Made by a program: the position numbers and the translations under genes
The notes under the pieces: generated by a model
Told to the model about the DNA's origin: nothing
Database searches by the model: none
What the model saw: the letters and a program-made list of their open reading frames with translations, nothing else
In this document: positions 5,207 to 10,639 of the stretch, piece after piece
How the letters are laid out: each line of letters starts with the position of its first letter
How positions within the stretch are numbered: position 1 is the stretch's first letter
Assembly (NCBI GenBank): GCA_947245315.1
Contig: CAMXNV010000058.1
Coordinates: 1-10,784, forward strand
DNA: 10,784 nt
Direction: 5' to 3'
Source: an uncultured Oscillibacter sp.
GTDB lineage: Bacteria > Bacillota > Clostridia > Oscillospirales > Oscillospiraceae

Positions 5207-7851
5207 ACAAACTGGTCATGGGCGTCCTGGCCCACGTGGACGCCGGGAAAACCACGCTGTCCGAGGCCCTGCTCTACCAGGCGGGGGCCATTCGCCGCCT
5301 GGGCCGGGTGGACCACCGGGACGCCTTCCTGGACACCGACGCCATGGAGCGGGAGCGGGGCATCACCATCTTCTCCAAACAGGCGGAGTTCCAGTGGGGG
5401 GACCTGGAGGTCACCCTGCTGGACACCCCGGGCCACGTGGACTTCTCCTCCGAGGCGGAACGGGTCCTCCAGGTCCTGGACTGCGCCGTGCTGGTGGTCA
5501 GCGGCAGCGACGGCGTCCAGGCCCACACCCGGACCCTCTGGCGGCTGCTGGAGCGCTATCAGGTCCCCACGTTTCTCTTCGTCAACAAGATGGACCTGGC
5601 GGGGACGGACCGGGAGAAGCTCCTGGGAGAGCTGAAAGCCCGCCTGGACGGGGGCTGTGTGGACTTCTCCCTGCCCCCGGACCAGCTGGCCGAGGAGGCC
5701 GCCGTCTGCGACGAGGCCCTTCTGGAGCGCTACCTGGAGACGGGGGCCCTCTCCGAGGAGGACCTGACGGACCTGATTCGCCGGCGGAAGCTGTTCCCCT
5801 GCCTCTTCGGCTCGGCCCTGAAGCTGGAGGGGGTGGAGGCCCTTCTGGAGGCCCTGGGCCGCTGCCCGCCCCTGCGGGCCTACCCCGAGACCTTCGGGGC
5901 CCGGGTCTTCAAGGTCTCCCGGGACGACCGGGGGGCCCGGCTGACCTGGATGAAGGTCACCGGCGGCGTGCTGAAAACCAAGGACCTGCTGACCAACCGC
6001 CGCCCCGATCTGCCGGAGGGGGAGCTCTGGGAGGAGAAGGCGGACCAGCTCCGGATCTACTCCGGGGCGAAGTTCCGCCCGGCGGACCAGGCCCCTGCGG
6101 GGACGGTGGCGGCGGTGACGGGCCTGAGCCGCGCCCTCCCCGGCCAGGGCCTGGGCTTCGAGCCCCCCTGGACCGTGCCCTATCTGGAGCCGGTGCTGGC
6201 CTACCGGGTGGAGACGGAGGCGGACCCCTCCGCCGCCCTGAAAGCCCTGCGCCTCCTGGAGGAGGAGGACCCCCAGCTCCGGGTGTCCTGGAACGCCGGG
6301 GCCCGGGAGATCCGGGTCCAGCTCATGGGGGAGGTCCAGATTGAGATTCTCCAGCGCCGCTTCCGGGAGCGCTTCGGCATCGAGGCCGCCTTCGGCGCGG
6401 GCCGGGTGGTGTACCGGGAGACCATCGCCGCCCCCGTGGAGGGGGTGGGGCACTTCGAGCCCCTGCGGCACTACGCCGAGGTCCACCTGCTCCTGGAGCC
6501 CCTGCCCCGGGGCAGCGGGCTGCGCTTCGCCACAGCCTGCCCGGAGGACAAGCTGGAGGGCCGGTGGCAGCGCCTTATCCTCACCCACCTCTGGGAGAAG
6601 GCCCACCTGGGGGTCCTCACCGGGTCCCCCATCACGGACATGAAGCTCACCCTGACGGCGGGCCGGGCCCACGAGAAGCACACCGAGGGCGGGGACTTCC
6701 GCCAGGCCACCTACCGGGCCGTGCGCCAGGGGCTCATGAGCGCGGAGAGCGTGCTTCTGGAGCCCTGGTATGAGTTCCGCCTGGAGCTCCCCGCCGCCCA
6801 GGTGGGCCGGGCCCTGGCCGACGTCCAGCAGATGGGGGGCGAGACCGAGGCCCCGGAGACCCTGGGGGACGAGGCCGTGCTTACGGGCCGGGCCCCCGTG
6901 GCCGCCCTGGGGGACTACGCCCGGGAGGTGGCCGCCTATACCCGGGGCCAAGGCCGCCTGAGCTGCCGCCCGGGGGGCTACCGGCCCTGCGCCAACGCCG
7001 GGGCCGTGATAGAGGCCGTGGGCTACGATCCGGAGCGGGACCTGGAGAACACGCCGGACTCCGTCTTCTGCGCCCACGGCGCGGGGTACACGGTGAAGTG
7101 GAACGAGGTCCCCGCCCAGGCCCACGTGGACAGCGGCCTCCGCCTGAACGCCCCTCCGCCGGAGGAGGCCCGGGAGCCGGAGACCCGCCGGAGCGCCTCC
7201 TACGCCGGGACCCTCCAGCAGGACAAGGAGCTCCAGGCCATCTTCGAGCGGACCTACGGCGCCGTGAAGCGGCGGGACTTCCTGCCCCCCAAGGAGCCCC
7301 GGCGGCCCCAGGCCGCCGCCGCGCCGGAGACCCGCCCGGTCCGCCGCCAGCCCCAGGGGCCGGAGTACCTGCTGGTGGACGGGTACAACATCATCTTCGC
7401 CTGGGAGGAGCTGAAAGCCATCGCCCAGGACAACCTGGACGCCGCCCGGAAGGCCCTGTGCGACCTGCTGTGCAACTACCAGGGCTATCGGAAATGCGAG
7501 GTCATCGTTGTCTTCGACGCCTATAAAGTCCGAGGGGGCCAGGGCTCCGTGGAGCAGTACCACAACATCCATGTGGTCTATACCAAGGAGGCGGAGACGG
7601 CGGACGCCTATATCGAGCGGGCCACCTACGAGATCGGACGGGACCACCGGGTGAAGGTGGCCACGTCCGACGGGCCGGAGCAGCTCATCATCCTGGGCCA
7701 CGGGGCCCTGCGCCTCTCGGCCTCCGGCTTCCGGGAGGAGCTGGAGCAGGTCCAGGGGCAGATCGCCCAAATCCTGTCCAGGAACAACCGCCAGAGCCAC
7801 GGGGCCCTCCGGGCCGCCATGGAGAAGGCGCAAAAGGAGGAGACGCCATGA
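5203..7851 (+). CDS. TetM/EF-G-like ribosomal GTPase fused to a Rae1/YacP-type NYN nuclease
   Basis: An 882-residue fusion. The first ~640 residues are a translational GTPase of the TetM/EF-G group: P-loop AHVDAGKTT (10-18), RGITI (52-56), DTPGH with the catalytic His78 (74-78), NKMD (128-131) and SAL (204-206), followed by EF-G-like domains II-V. After a Pro/Arg/Glu-rich linker (about 650-720) comes a full NYN domain (about 721-862) similar to B. subtilis Rae1/YacP: LLVDGYNII (Asp726, Asn729), VVFDAY (Asp772), TKEAETADAYIE (Asp801) and ATSDGPEQ (Asp823). Rae1 is a ribosome-associated nuclease that cuts mRNA in the A site. TetM itself is about 640 residues with no such domain. The TetM domain-IV loop YSPVSTPADF that displaces tetracycline is here AHEKHTEGGDF (489-499), so drug resistance is doubtful. 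AGGAG (5191-5195) precedes the ATG by 7 nt. Both neighbours overlap by ATGA. The domain calls are firm; the joint function is inferred. Confidence 0.92.
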   Translation: MNKLVMGVLAHVDAGKTTLSEALLYQAGAIRRLGRVDHRDAFLDTDAMERERGITIFSKQAEFQWGDLEVTLLDTPGHVDFSSEAERVLQVLDCAVLVVSGSDGVQAHTRTLWRLLERYQVPTFLFVNKMDLAGTDREKLLGELKARLDGGCVDFSLPPDQLAEEAAVCDEALLERYLETGALSEEDLTDLIRRRKLFPCLFGSALKLEGVEALLEALGRCPPLRAYPETFGARVFKVSRDDRGARLTWMKVTGGVLKTKDLLTNRRPDLPEGELWEEKADQLRIYSGAKFRPADQAPAGTVAAVTGLSRALPGQGLGFEPPWTVPYLEPVLAYRVETEADPSAALKALRLLEEEDPQLRVSWNAGAREIRVQLMGEVQIEILQRRFRERFGIEAAFGAGRVVYRETIAAPVEGVGHFEPLRHYAEVHLLLEPLPRGSGLRFATACPEDKLEGRWQRLILTHLWEKAHLGVLTGSPITDMKLTLTAGRAHEKHTEGGDFRQATYRAVRQGLMSAESVLLEPWYEFRLELPAAQVGRALADVQQMGGETEAPETLGDEAVLTGRAPVAALGDYAREVAAYTRGQGRLSCRPGGYRPCANAGAVIEAVGYDPERDLENTPDSVFCAHGAGYTVKWNEVPAQAHVDSGLRLNAPPPEEAREPETRRSASYAGTLQQDKELQAIFERTYGAVKRRDFLPPKEPRRPQAAAAPETRPVRRQPQGPEYLLVDGYNIIFAWEELKAIAQDNLDAARKALCDLLCNYQGYRKCEVIVVFDAYKVRGGQGSVEQYHNIHVVYTKEAETADAYIERATYEIGRDHRVKVATSDGPEQLIILGHGALRLSASGFREELEQVQGQIAQILSRNNRQSHGALRAAMEKAQKEETP

Positions 7852-8270
7852 AAACGGCACTCACCGCCCTGACGGCCTACGCCGCCTGCACCGCGGCCCG
7901 CAGCCGCCCGGAGCGCCCCGGCCCCCGGAAGACGGAGCTCCTGGGGGGCCGTGTTCGCCTCCACGCCCTCTGGAACGAGGGAGCGGCCTTTGGCCTCCCC
8001 CTCCCGCCGGAGGCCCTGCCCCTGGCCTCAGCGGGGGCGCTGGCCCTGGTGTGGACCCGGCGCGCCCGGAGCCCCCTGGGAGCAGGGCTGGTCCTGGGAG
8101 GAGGCCTGAGCAACCTGACGGAGCGCCTCCAGACGGGGAAGGTCTACGACTACATTCAATTCCCCAAAGCCCCCCTGGGCCTAAAGAGGTATGTCTTCAA
8201 CCTGGCGGACCTGGCGATTCTAACGGGAGCGGCATGCCTGGCTGTTTCCAAGGAGAAAAGGCGGAGGTGA
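7848..8270 (+). CDS. Short LspA-like signal peptidase II homologue
   Basis: A 140-residue protein with hallmarks of lipoprotein signal peptidase: WNEGAAFG (42-49), GGLSNLTERLQTGKVYDYI (85-103) and VFNLADLAI (116-124). Asp101 and Asp121 correspond to the catalytic aspartate pair. LspA is usually near 150-170 residues. Here the first membrane helix is short and lacks the conserved Asp-Gln...Lys of family members, and the GNxxDR motif reads SNLTER (Asp to Glu). The protein may be a divergent or specialised paralogue rather than the housekeeping enzyme. AAGGAGG (7834-7840) lies 7 nt before the ATG, which overlaps the upstream stop (ATGA), so translation is probably coupled to the GTPase-nuclease gene. 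A terminator overlaps its own stop codon. Confidence 0.8.
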   Translation: MKTALTALTAYAACTAARSRPERPGPRKTELLGGRVRLHALWNEGAAFGLPLPPEALPLASAGALALVWTRRARSPLGAGLVLGGGLSNLTERLQTGKVYDYIQFPKAPLGLKRYVFNLADLAILTGAACLAVSKEKRRR

Positions 8271-8286
8271 CTACCTCCGCCTTTTT
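8258..8286 (+). terminator. Terminator of the acyltransferase/GTPase/LspA-like operon
   Basis: AAGGCGGAGG (8258-8267) pairs perfectly with CCTCCGCCTT (8274-8283) around a 6-nt loop, followed by TTTTT (8282-8286). The loop contains the LspA-like stop codon (8268-8270), so the coding sequence runs into the hairpin. An A-run on the left makes it partly bidirectional. Confidence 0.9.
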
Positions 8287-8296
8287 CAGCAGTACT

Positions 8297-8332
8297 AAAA
8301 CAAAACCCCGCAGCCGCAAGGCCACGGGGTTT
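8297..8332 (-). terminator. Terminator of the tRNA-Cys transcript
   Basis: AAACCCCG (8303-8310) and CGGGGTTT (8325-8332) form an 8-bp stem; an inner GCC-GCAA-GGC stem lies in the loop. On the minus strand a T-rich tail TTTTGTTTT (8297-8305) follows. It lies 6 bp beyond the CCA end of tRNA-Cys. Together with 8258-8286 it insulates two convergent transcription units. Confidence 0.85.
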
Positions 8333-8337
8333 CGTTC

Positions 8338-8412
8338 TGGAGGTGACACCCGGATTTGAACCGGGGAATCAGGGTTTTGCAGACCCTTGCCTTACCACTT
8401 GGCTATGTCACC
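8338..8412 (-). tRNA. tRNA-Cys (anticodon GCA), CCA encoded
   Basis: The acceptor stem GGTGACA/TGTCACC, D stem GCC/GGC, anticodon stem AGGGT/ACCCT with loop CTGCAAA, and T stem CCCGG/CCGGG with TTCAAAT form a full cloverleaf. The anticodon is GCA. The discriminator is U73, the identity base for cysteine tRNA, followed by an encoded CCA. Confidence 0.95.
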
Positions 8413-8424
8413 ATCGACATTGTT

Positions 8425-8453
8425 ATTATATGCGAACTCTCAGAAAAAGTCCA
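8425..8453 (-). promoter_or_regulatory. Separate promoter for tRNA-Cys, with UP-like A/T tracts
   Basis: On the minus strand a perfect -10 TATAAT (8425-8430) is preceded by a 17-bp spacer and the -35 TGGACT (8448-8453, four of six consensus bases). Immediately upstream (plus 8456-8487) runs of A and T alternate, much like an UP element that recruits the alpha C-terminal domain. Transcription would start near 8418, about 6 nt before the mature tRNA. Confidence 0.65.
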
Positions 8454-8500
8454 CCCTTTTTTAAAAATTTTTTCTAAAATTTTTTTCGCACCAACCCCCC

Positions 8501-8535
8501 CGTCTCTCGTCCTTCGTCCCTCGTCTCCCGTCCCC
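8501..8535. repeat. Five tandem heptamers of form CGTCYYY
   Basis: The units CGTCTCT, CGTCCTT, CGTCCCT, CGTCTCC and CGTCCCC follow each other without gaps, and a degenerate sixth (CGTTTTC) follows at 8536-8542. The constant CGTC and the pyrimidine-only variable positions indicate a true minisatellite. It lies between tRNA-Gly and the tRNA-Cys promoter. No coding role is seen. Confidence 0.65.
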
Positions 8536-8544
8536 CGTTTTCTC

Positions 8545-8649
8545 TCCTCCCGCAAACCAGCGAAGCGTTTGCGGGAGGAAAGCGAAGGAATTCCCCGTCC
8601 GGCGCAGTTTTCGCCGCAAGGCGGAAACGGAGCGGTAAGGGGAATTCCT
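8545..8649. repeat. Compound palindromic element between tRNA-Gly and tRNA-Cys
   Basis: Three nested or adjacent inverted repeats are present. TCCTCCCGCAAAC (8545-8557) pairs with GTTTGCGGGAGGA (8567-8579). AGGAATTCCCC (8586-8596) pairs with GGGGAATTCCT (8639-8649). Inside the latter, GTTTTCGCC (8607-8615) pairs with GGCGGAAAC (8620-8628) around a GCAA loop. The 8586-8649 part resembles a tiny MITE or REP-type unit with 11-bp terminal inverted repeats. It may also help to end the Val-Asp-Phe-Gly transcript, although no T-run follows. Dispersal cannot be tested here. Confidence 0.6.
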
Positions 8650-8653
8650 GAGC

Positions 8654-8729
8654 TGGAGCGGGCAACGAGGCTCGAACTCGCTACCTCCACCTTGGCAAGG
8701 TGGCGCTCTACCAGATGAGCTATGCCCGC
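8654..8729 (-). tRNA. tRNA-Gly (anticodon GCC), CCA encoded
   Basis: Acceptor stem GCGGGCA/TGCCCGC, D stem GCTC/GAGC, anticodon stem CCACC/GGTGG with loop TTGCCAA, and T stem GCGAG/CTCGT (one G-U pair) with TTCGAGC. The anticodon is GCC, the discriminator is U and CCA is encoded. It lies about 29 bp downstream of tRNA-Phe in the transcript. Confidence 0.96.
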
Positions 8730-8758
8730 ATACGGGGCACCTGTGCGGTGCCCGCAAA

Positions 8759-8834
8759 TGGTGCCCAGAGCCGGAATCGAACCAGCGACACGTGGATTTT
8801 CAGTCCACTGCTCTACCAACTGAGCTATCTGGGC
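8759..8834 (-). tRNA. tRNA-Phe (anticodon GAA), CCA encoded
   Basis: Acceptor stem GCCCAGA/TCTGGGC, D stem GCTC/GAGC, anticodon stem GTGGA/TCCAC with loop CTGAAAA, T stem GCTGG/CCGGC with TTCGATT. The anticodon is GAA. Discriminator A and CCA are encoded. Only 3 bp separate it from tRNA-Asp. Confidence 0.97.
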
Positions 8835-8837
8835 AAG

Positions 8838-8914
8838 TGGCGACCCGGAACGGGCTCGAACCGTCGACCTCTAGCGTGACAGGCTAGCGTTCTAACCAAC
8901 TGAACTACCGGGCC
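8838..8914 (-). tRNA. tRNA-Asp (anticodon GTC), CCA encoded
   Basis: Acceptor stem GGCCCGG/CCGGGTC (one G-U pair), D stem GTTC/GAAC, anticodon stem CTAGC/GCTAG with loop CTGTCAC, and T stem GACGG/CCGTT (one G-U pair) with TTCGAGC. The anticodon is GTC. The discriminator is G73, as expected for aspartate. CCA is encoded. Confidence 0.97.
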
Positions 8915-8948
8915 ATAAGAAACGTGACGGGACGGGGAGGAAAAGAGC

Positions 8949-9025
8949 TGGTGGGAACAACTGGACTCGAACCAGTGACCCCCTGCTTGTAAGGCAGATG
9001 CTCTAACCAGCTGAGCTATGCTCCC
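8949..9025 (-). tRNA. tRNA-Val (anticodon TAC), CCA encoded
   Basis: Acceptor stem GGGAGCA/TGTTCCC (one G-U pair), D stem GCTC/GAGC, anticodon stem TCTGC/GCAGG with loop CTTACAA, and T stem ACTGG/CCAGT with TTCGAGT. The anticodon is TAC, discriminator A, CCA encoded. It is the first gene of the minus-strand tRNA operon. Confidence 0.96.
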
Positions 9026-9029
9026 GGGT

Positions 9030-9052
9030 CTGCCGTCCACGTCAAACGGCAG
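9030..9052 (-). other. Leader hairpin of the tRNA operon
   Basis: On the minus strand CTGCCGT (9046-9052) pairs with ACGGCAG (9030-9036), a 7-bp stem with a 9-nt loop. The stem begins at or within a base or two of the predicted transcription start and ends 4 nt before mature tRNA-Val. It is probably removed by RNase P, or helps to present the 5' end to it. Confidence 0.5.
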
Positions 9053-9057
9053 TGGCT

Positions 9058-9086
9058 ATTATACGAAAAGAATCTGGTTTTGTCAA
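9058..9086 (-). promoter_or_regulatory. Consensus promoter of the tRNA-Val-Asp-Phe-Gly operon
   Basis: On the minus strand both boxes are perfect: TTGACA (9081-9086), a 17-bp spacer, and TATAAT (9058-9063). A/T-rich tracts upstream (plus 9089-9117) look like an UP element. Such strength is usual for stable RNA genes. Confidence 0.9.
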
Positions 9087-9153
9087 GGCATATTTCAAAA
9101 TTTCCCTAAATTTTTTCCGCCGCCCCCTCCCGCCCCCCCGCGGACATTTTCTC

Positions 9154-9182
9154 TTTTCATTTTGCCGGTCCCGTGCTATAAT
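9154..9182 (+). promoter_or_regulatory. Promoter of the Nudix gene (extended -10)
   Basis: A perfect TATAAT (9177-9182) has the TG extension (TGC-TATAAT, 9174-9182). The -35 TTTTCA (9154-9159) matches four of six consensus bases at a 17-bp spacing. Transcription would start near 9189, giving a leader of about 98 nt with two hairpins: CGCA-GGCGC-AAA-GCGCC-CA-TGCG (9202-9224), and GGGCC/GGCCC (9253-9266). Confidence 0.65.
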
Positions 9183-9286
9183 TTTCCTTAGCGATAGTCA
9201 ACGCAGGCGCAAAGCGCCCATGCGGTTCCTAGAAAGCCAAGCACAAAAAGCCGGGCCCCCGGGCCCTTCGGAAAGGATGCGCGGAC

Positions 9287-9838
9287 ATGAGTGAACGAAT
9301 GGACCTGACGGAACGGATGCTCAGCCGGGAAGAGAAGTACCAGGGGAGAATCCTCAACGTCCATGTGGACACGGTGCGGCTGCCCAACGGCGAGACCTCC
9401 ACACGGGAGGTGGCGGACCACCCCGGCGGCGTGGCGGTCCTGCCTCTGGACGATCAAAACCGCGTGCTGGCGGTGACCCAATTCCGCTATGTCTTCGGCA
9501 AGCCCCTGCTGGAAATCCCGGCGGGGAAGCTGGACCACCCCGGCGAGGACCCCTATGAGGCCGGGCTCCGGGAGCTGAAGGAGGAGACCGGCGCGGTGCC
9601 CGGCGTCTACCAGTCCCTGGGCCGCATTCTGCCCTCCCCCGGCTGCTACGGGGAAATCCTGCACCTGTATCTGGCCCGGGACCTCAGGATGGAGGAGCAG
9701 CACCTGGACCCGGACGAGTTCCTGAACGTGGAGCGGATTCCCTTTGACGAGATGGTCCGCCGCTGCCTCTCCGGCGAGATTGAGGACGCCAAAACCGTGG
9801 CTGCGGTGCTCAAGGCGAAGATTCTTTTGAAACTCTGA
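9287..9838 (+). CDS. Nudix hydrolase, ADP-ribose pyrophosphatase type
   Basis: This 183-residue protein belongs to the ADP-ribose pyrophosphatase group, which cuts ADP-ribose to AMP and ribose-5-phosphate. It has the lead-in TQFRYVFGKPLLEIPAGKLD (64-83) and a Nudix box ending in REL-x-EE-x-G (Arg95, Glu96, Glu99, Glu100, Gly102), which binds the metal ions. Between Gly80 and Glu87 there are six residues, not the usual five of the G-x5-E pattern, owing to an extra residue in DHPGED. AAAGGA (9272-9277) is 9 nt before the ATG. It resembles B. subtilis NudF in size and motifs; substrate choice is inferred. A strong hairpin separates it from the response regulator 88 nt downstream. Confidence 0.9.
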   Translation: MSERMDLTERMLSREEKYQGRILNVHVDTVRLPNGETSTREVADHPGGVAVLPLDDQNRVLAVTQFRYVFGKPLLEIPAGKLDHPGEDPYEAGLRELKEETGAVPGVYQSLGRILPSPGCYGEILHLYLARDLRMEEQHLDPDEFLNVERIPFDEMVRRCLSGEIEDAKTVAAVLKAKILLKL

Positions 9839-9864
9839 AAAATTGGGAATAAACAACCAGGGAG

Positions 9865-9905
9865 GCCGGACCCCTGCCGCTCCGGCGGCGGGCATCCCGT
9901 CCGGC
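9865..9905 (+). other. Long stable hairpin between Nudix gene and response regulator
   Basis: GCCGGAC (9865-9871) pairs with GTCCGGC (9899-9905). Inside, CCTGCCGC pairs with GCGGCGGG around a TCCG tetraloop, giving about 15 bp of mostly G-C pairs. No T-run follows, so it is not a standard terminator. It ends 8 nt before the AAAGGGG ribosome binding site of the regulator gene and could act in mRNA processing, stability or partial attenuation. Confidence 0.55.
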
Positions 9906-9925
9906 ATGTGAAGAAAGGGGTTTCC

Positions 9926-10639
9926 ATGGCTGAGGAAAAGACAGTCCTGATCGTAGAGGACGAGAAGAACATAGTGGACATCCTGCGCTTTAACCTGGAG
10001 CGGAAGGGCTACCGGACCCTGGAGGCCTACGACGGCGAGGAGGGCCTGCGGCTGGCCCGGACGGAGAAGCCGGACCTGATTCTGCTGGACATCATGCTGC
10101 CGAAGATGATCGGCTTCGACGTCTGCGAGGCCCTGCGGAAGGACGGGGACAACGTGCCCATCCTGCTCCTCACGGCCCGGGAGGAGGAGGACGACAAGGT
10201 CCGGGGCCTGGAGACCGGGGCGGACGACTATATCACCAAGCCCTTCTCCATGCGGGAGGTCATCGCCCGGGTGGAGGCCAACATCCGCCGGACTTCCATG
10301 GCAACCCCGGCGGGCACGGCGGCGGCGGACAGCGCCATGCCCGTGGCGGGGGACCTGGCCATCAACACGGACAGCCACCAGGTCTTCCGGGCGGGGAAGG
10401 CTATTGATTTGACCCAGCGGGAGTACGAGCTGCTGACCTTCCTGGCCAGCCATCCCAACAAGGTGTACTCCCGGGTGGACCTGATGGAGCAGGTTTGGAA
10501 CTACGGCTATGTGGGGGACGACGTGCGGACGGTGGACGTGACGGTCCGGCGTCTCCGGGAGAAGATCGAGGAGAACCCCGCCAGCCCCCAATTCATCCTG
10601 ACCCGCAGAGGCGCAGGGTATTACTTTTCTGTCTCCTAA
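9926..10639 (+). CDS. OmpR/PhoB-family response regulator (WalR/PhoP-like)
   Basis: A 237-residue two-component regulator. The receiver domain (about 1-122) has the acidic pair Glu11-Asp12, the phospho-acceptor Asp55 in LLDIMLP, Thr83 and Lys105 in TKPF. The winged-helix DNA-binding domain (about 140-237) ends VWNYGYVGDDVRTVDVTVRR and RRGAGYYF, close to WalR/YycF and PhoP types. Ile62 stands where many relatives have Asp in MLPKMDGF. The start at 9926 is chosen because AAAGGGG (9914-9920) lies 5 nt upstream; the in-frame GTG at 9908 has no ribosome binding site. A sensor histidine kinase would usually follow, but none is visible in the 145 nt that remain. A weak promoter (TTGAAA at 9827-9832) may exist in the end of the Nudix gene. 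Confidence 0.93.
   Translation: MAEEKTVLIVEDEKNIVDILRFNLERKGYRTLEAYDGEEGLRLARTEKPDLILLDIMLPKMIGFDVCEALRKDGDNVPILLLTAREEEDDKVRGLETGADDYITKPFSMREVIARVEANIRRTSMATPAGTAAADSAMPVAGDLAINTDSHQVFRAGKAIDLTQREYELLTFLASHPNKVYSRVDLMEQVWNYGYVGDDVRTVDVTVRRLREKIEENPASPQFILTRRGAGYYFSVS

Noticed and set aside
5155..7860. A 901-residue minus-strand ORF opposite the GTPase-nuclease gene
   Set aside because: Same cause: codon bias of the sense gene keeps the antisense frame open. No recognisable motif or ribosome binding site is seen.
8403..9040. Long minus-strand ORFs across the tRNA cluster (for example 8403-8819 and 8825-9040)
   Set aside because: These are translations of tRNA genes; phrases such as VAGSIPALG and AQLVRASALQAGGHWFESS are the well-known false peptides of tRNA T-arm and anticodon regions.
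9221..9254. A preQ1-like string (GGTTCCTAG followed by CAAAAAGCC) in the Nudix leader
   Set aside because: The required P1 stem and pseudoknot partners do not pair, and the downstream gene has no queuosine role.
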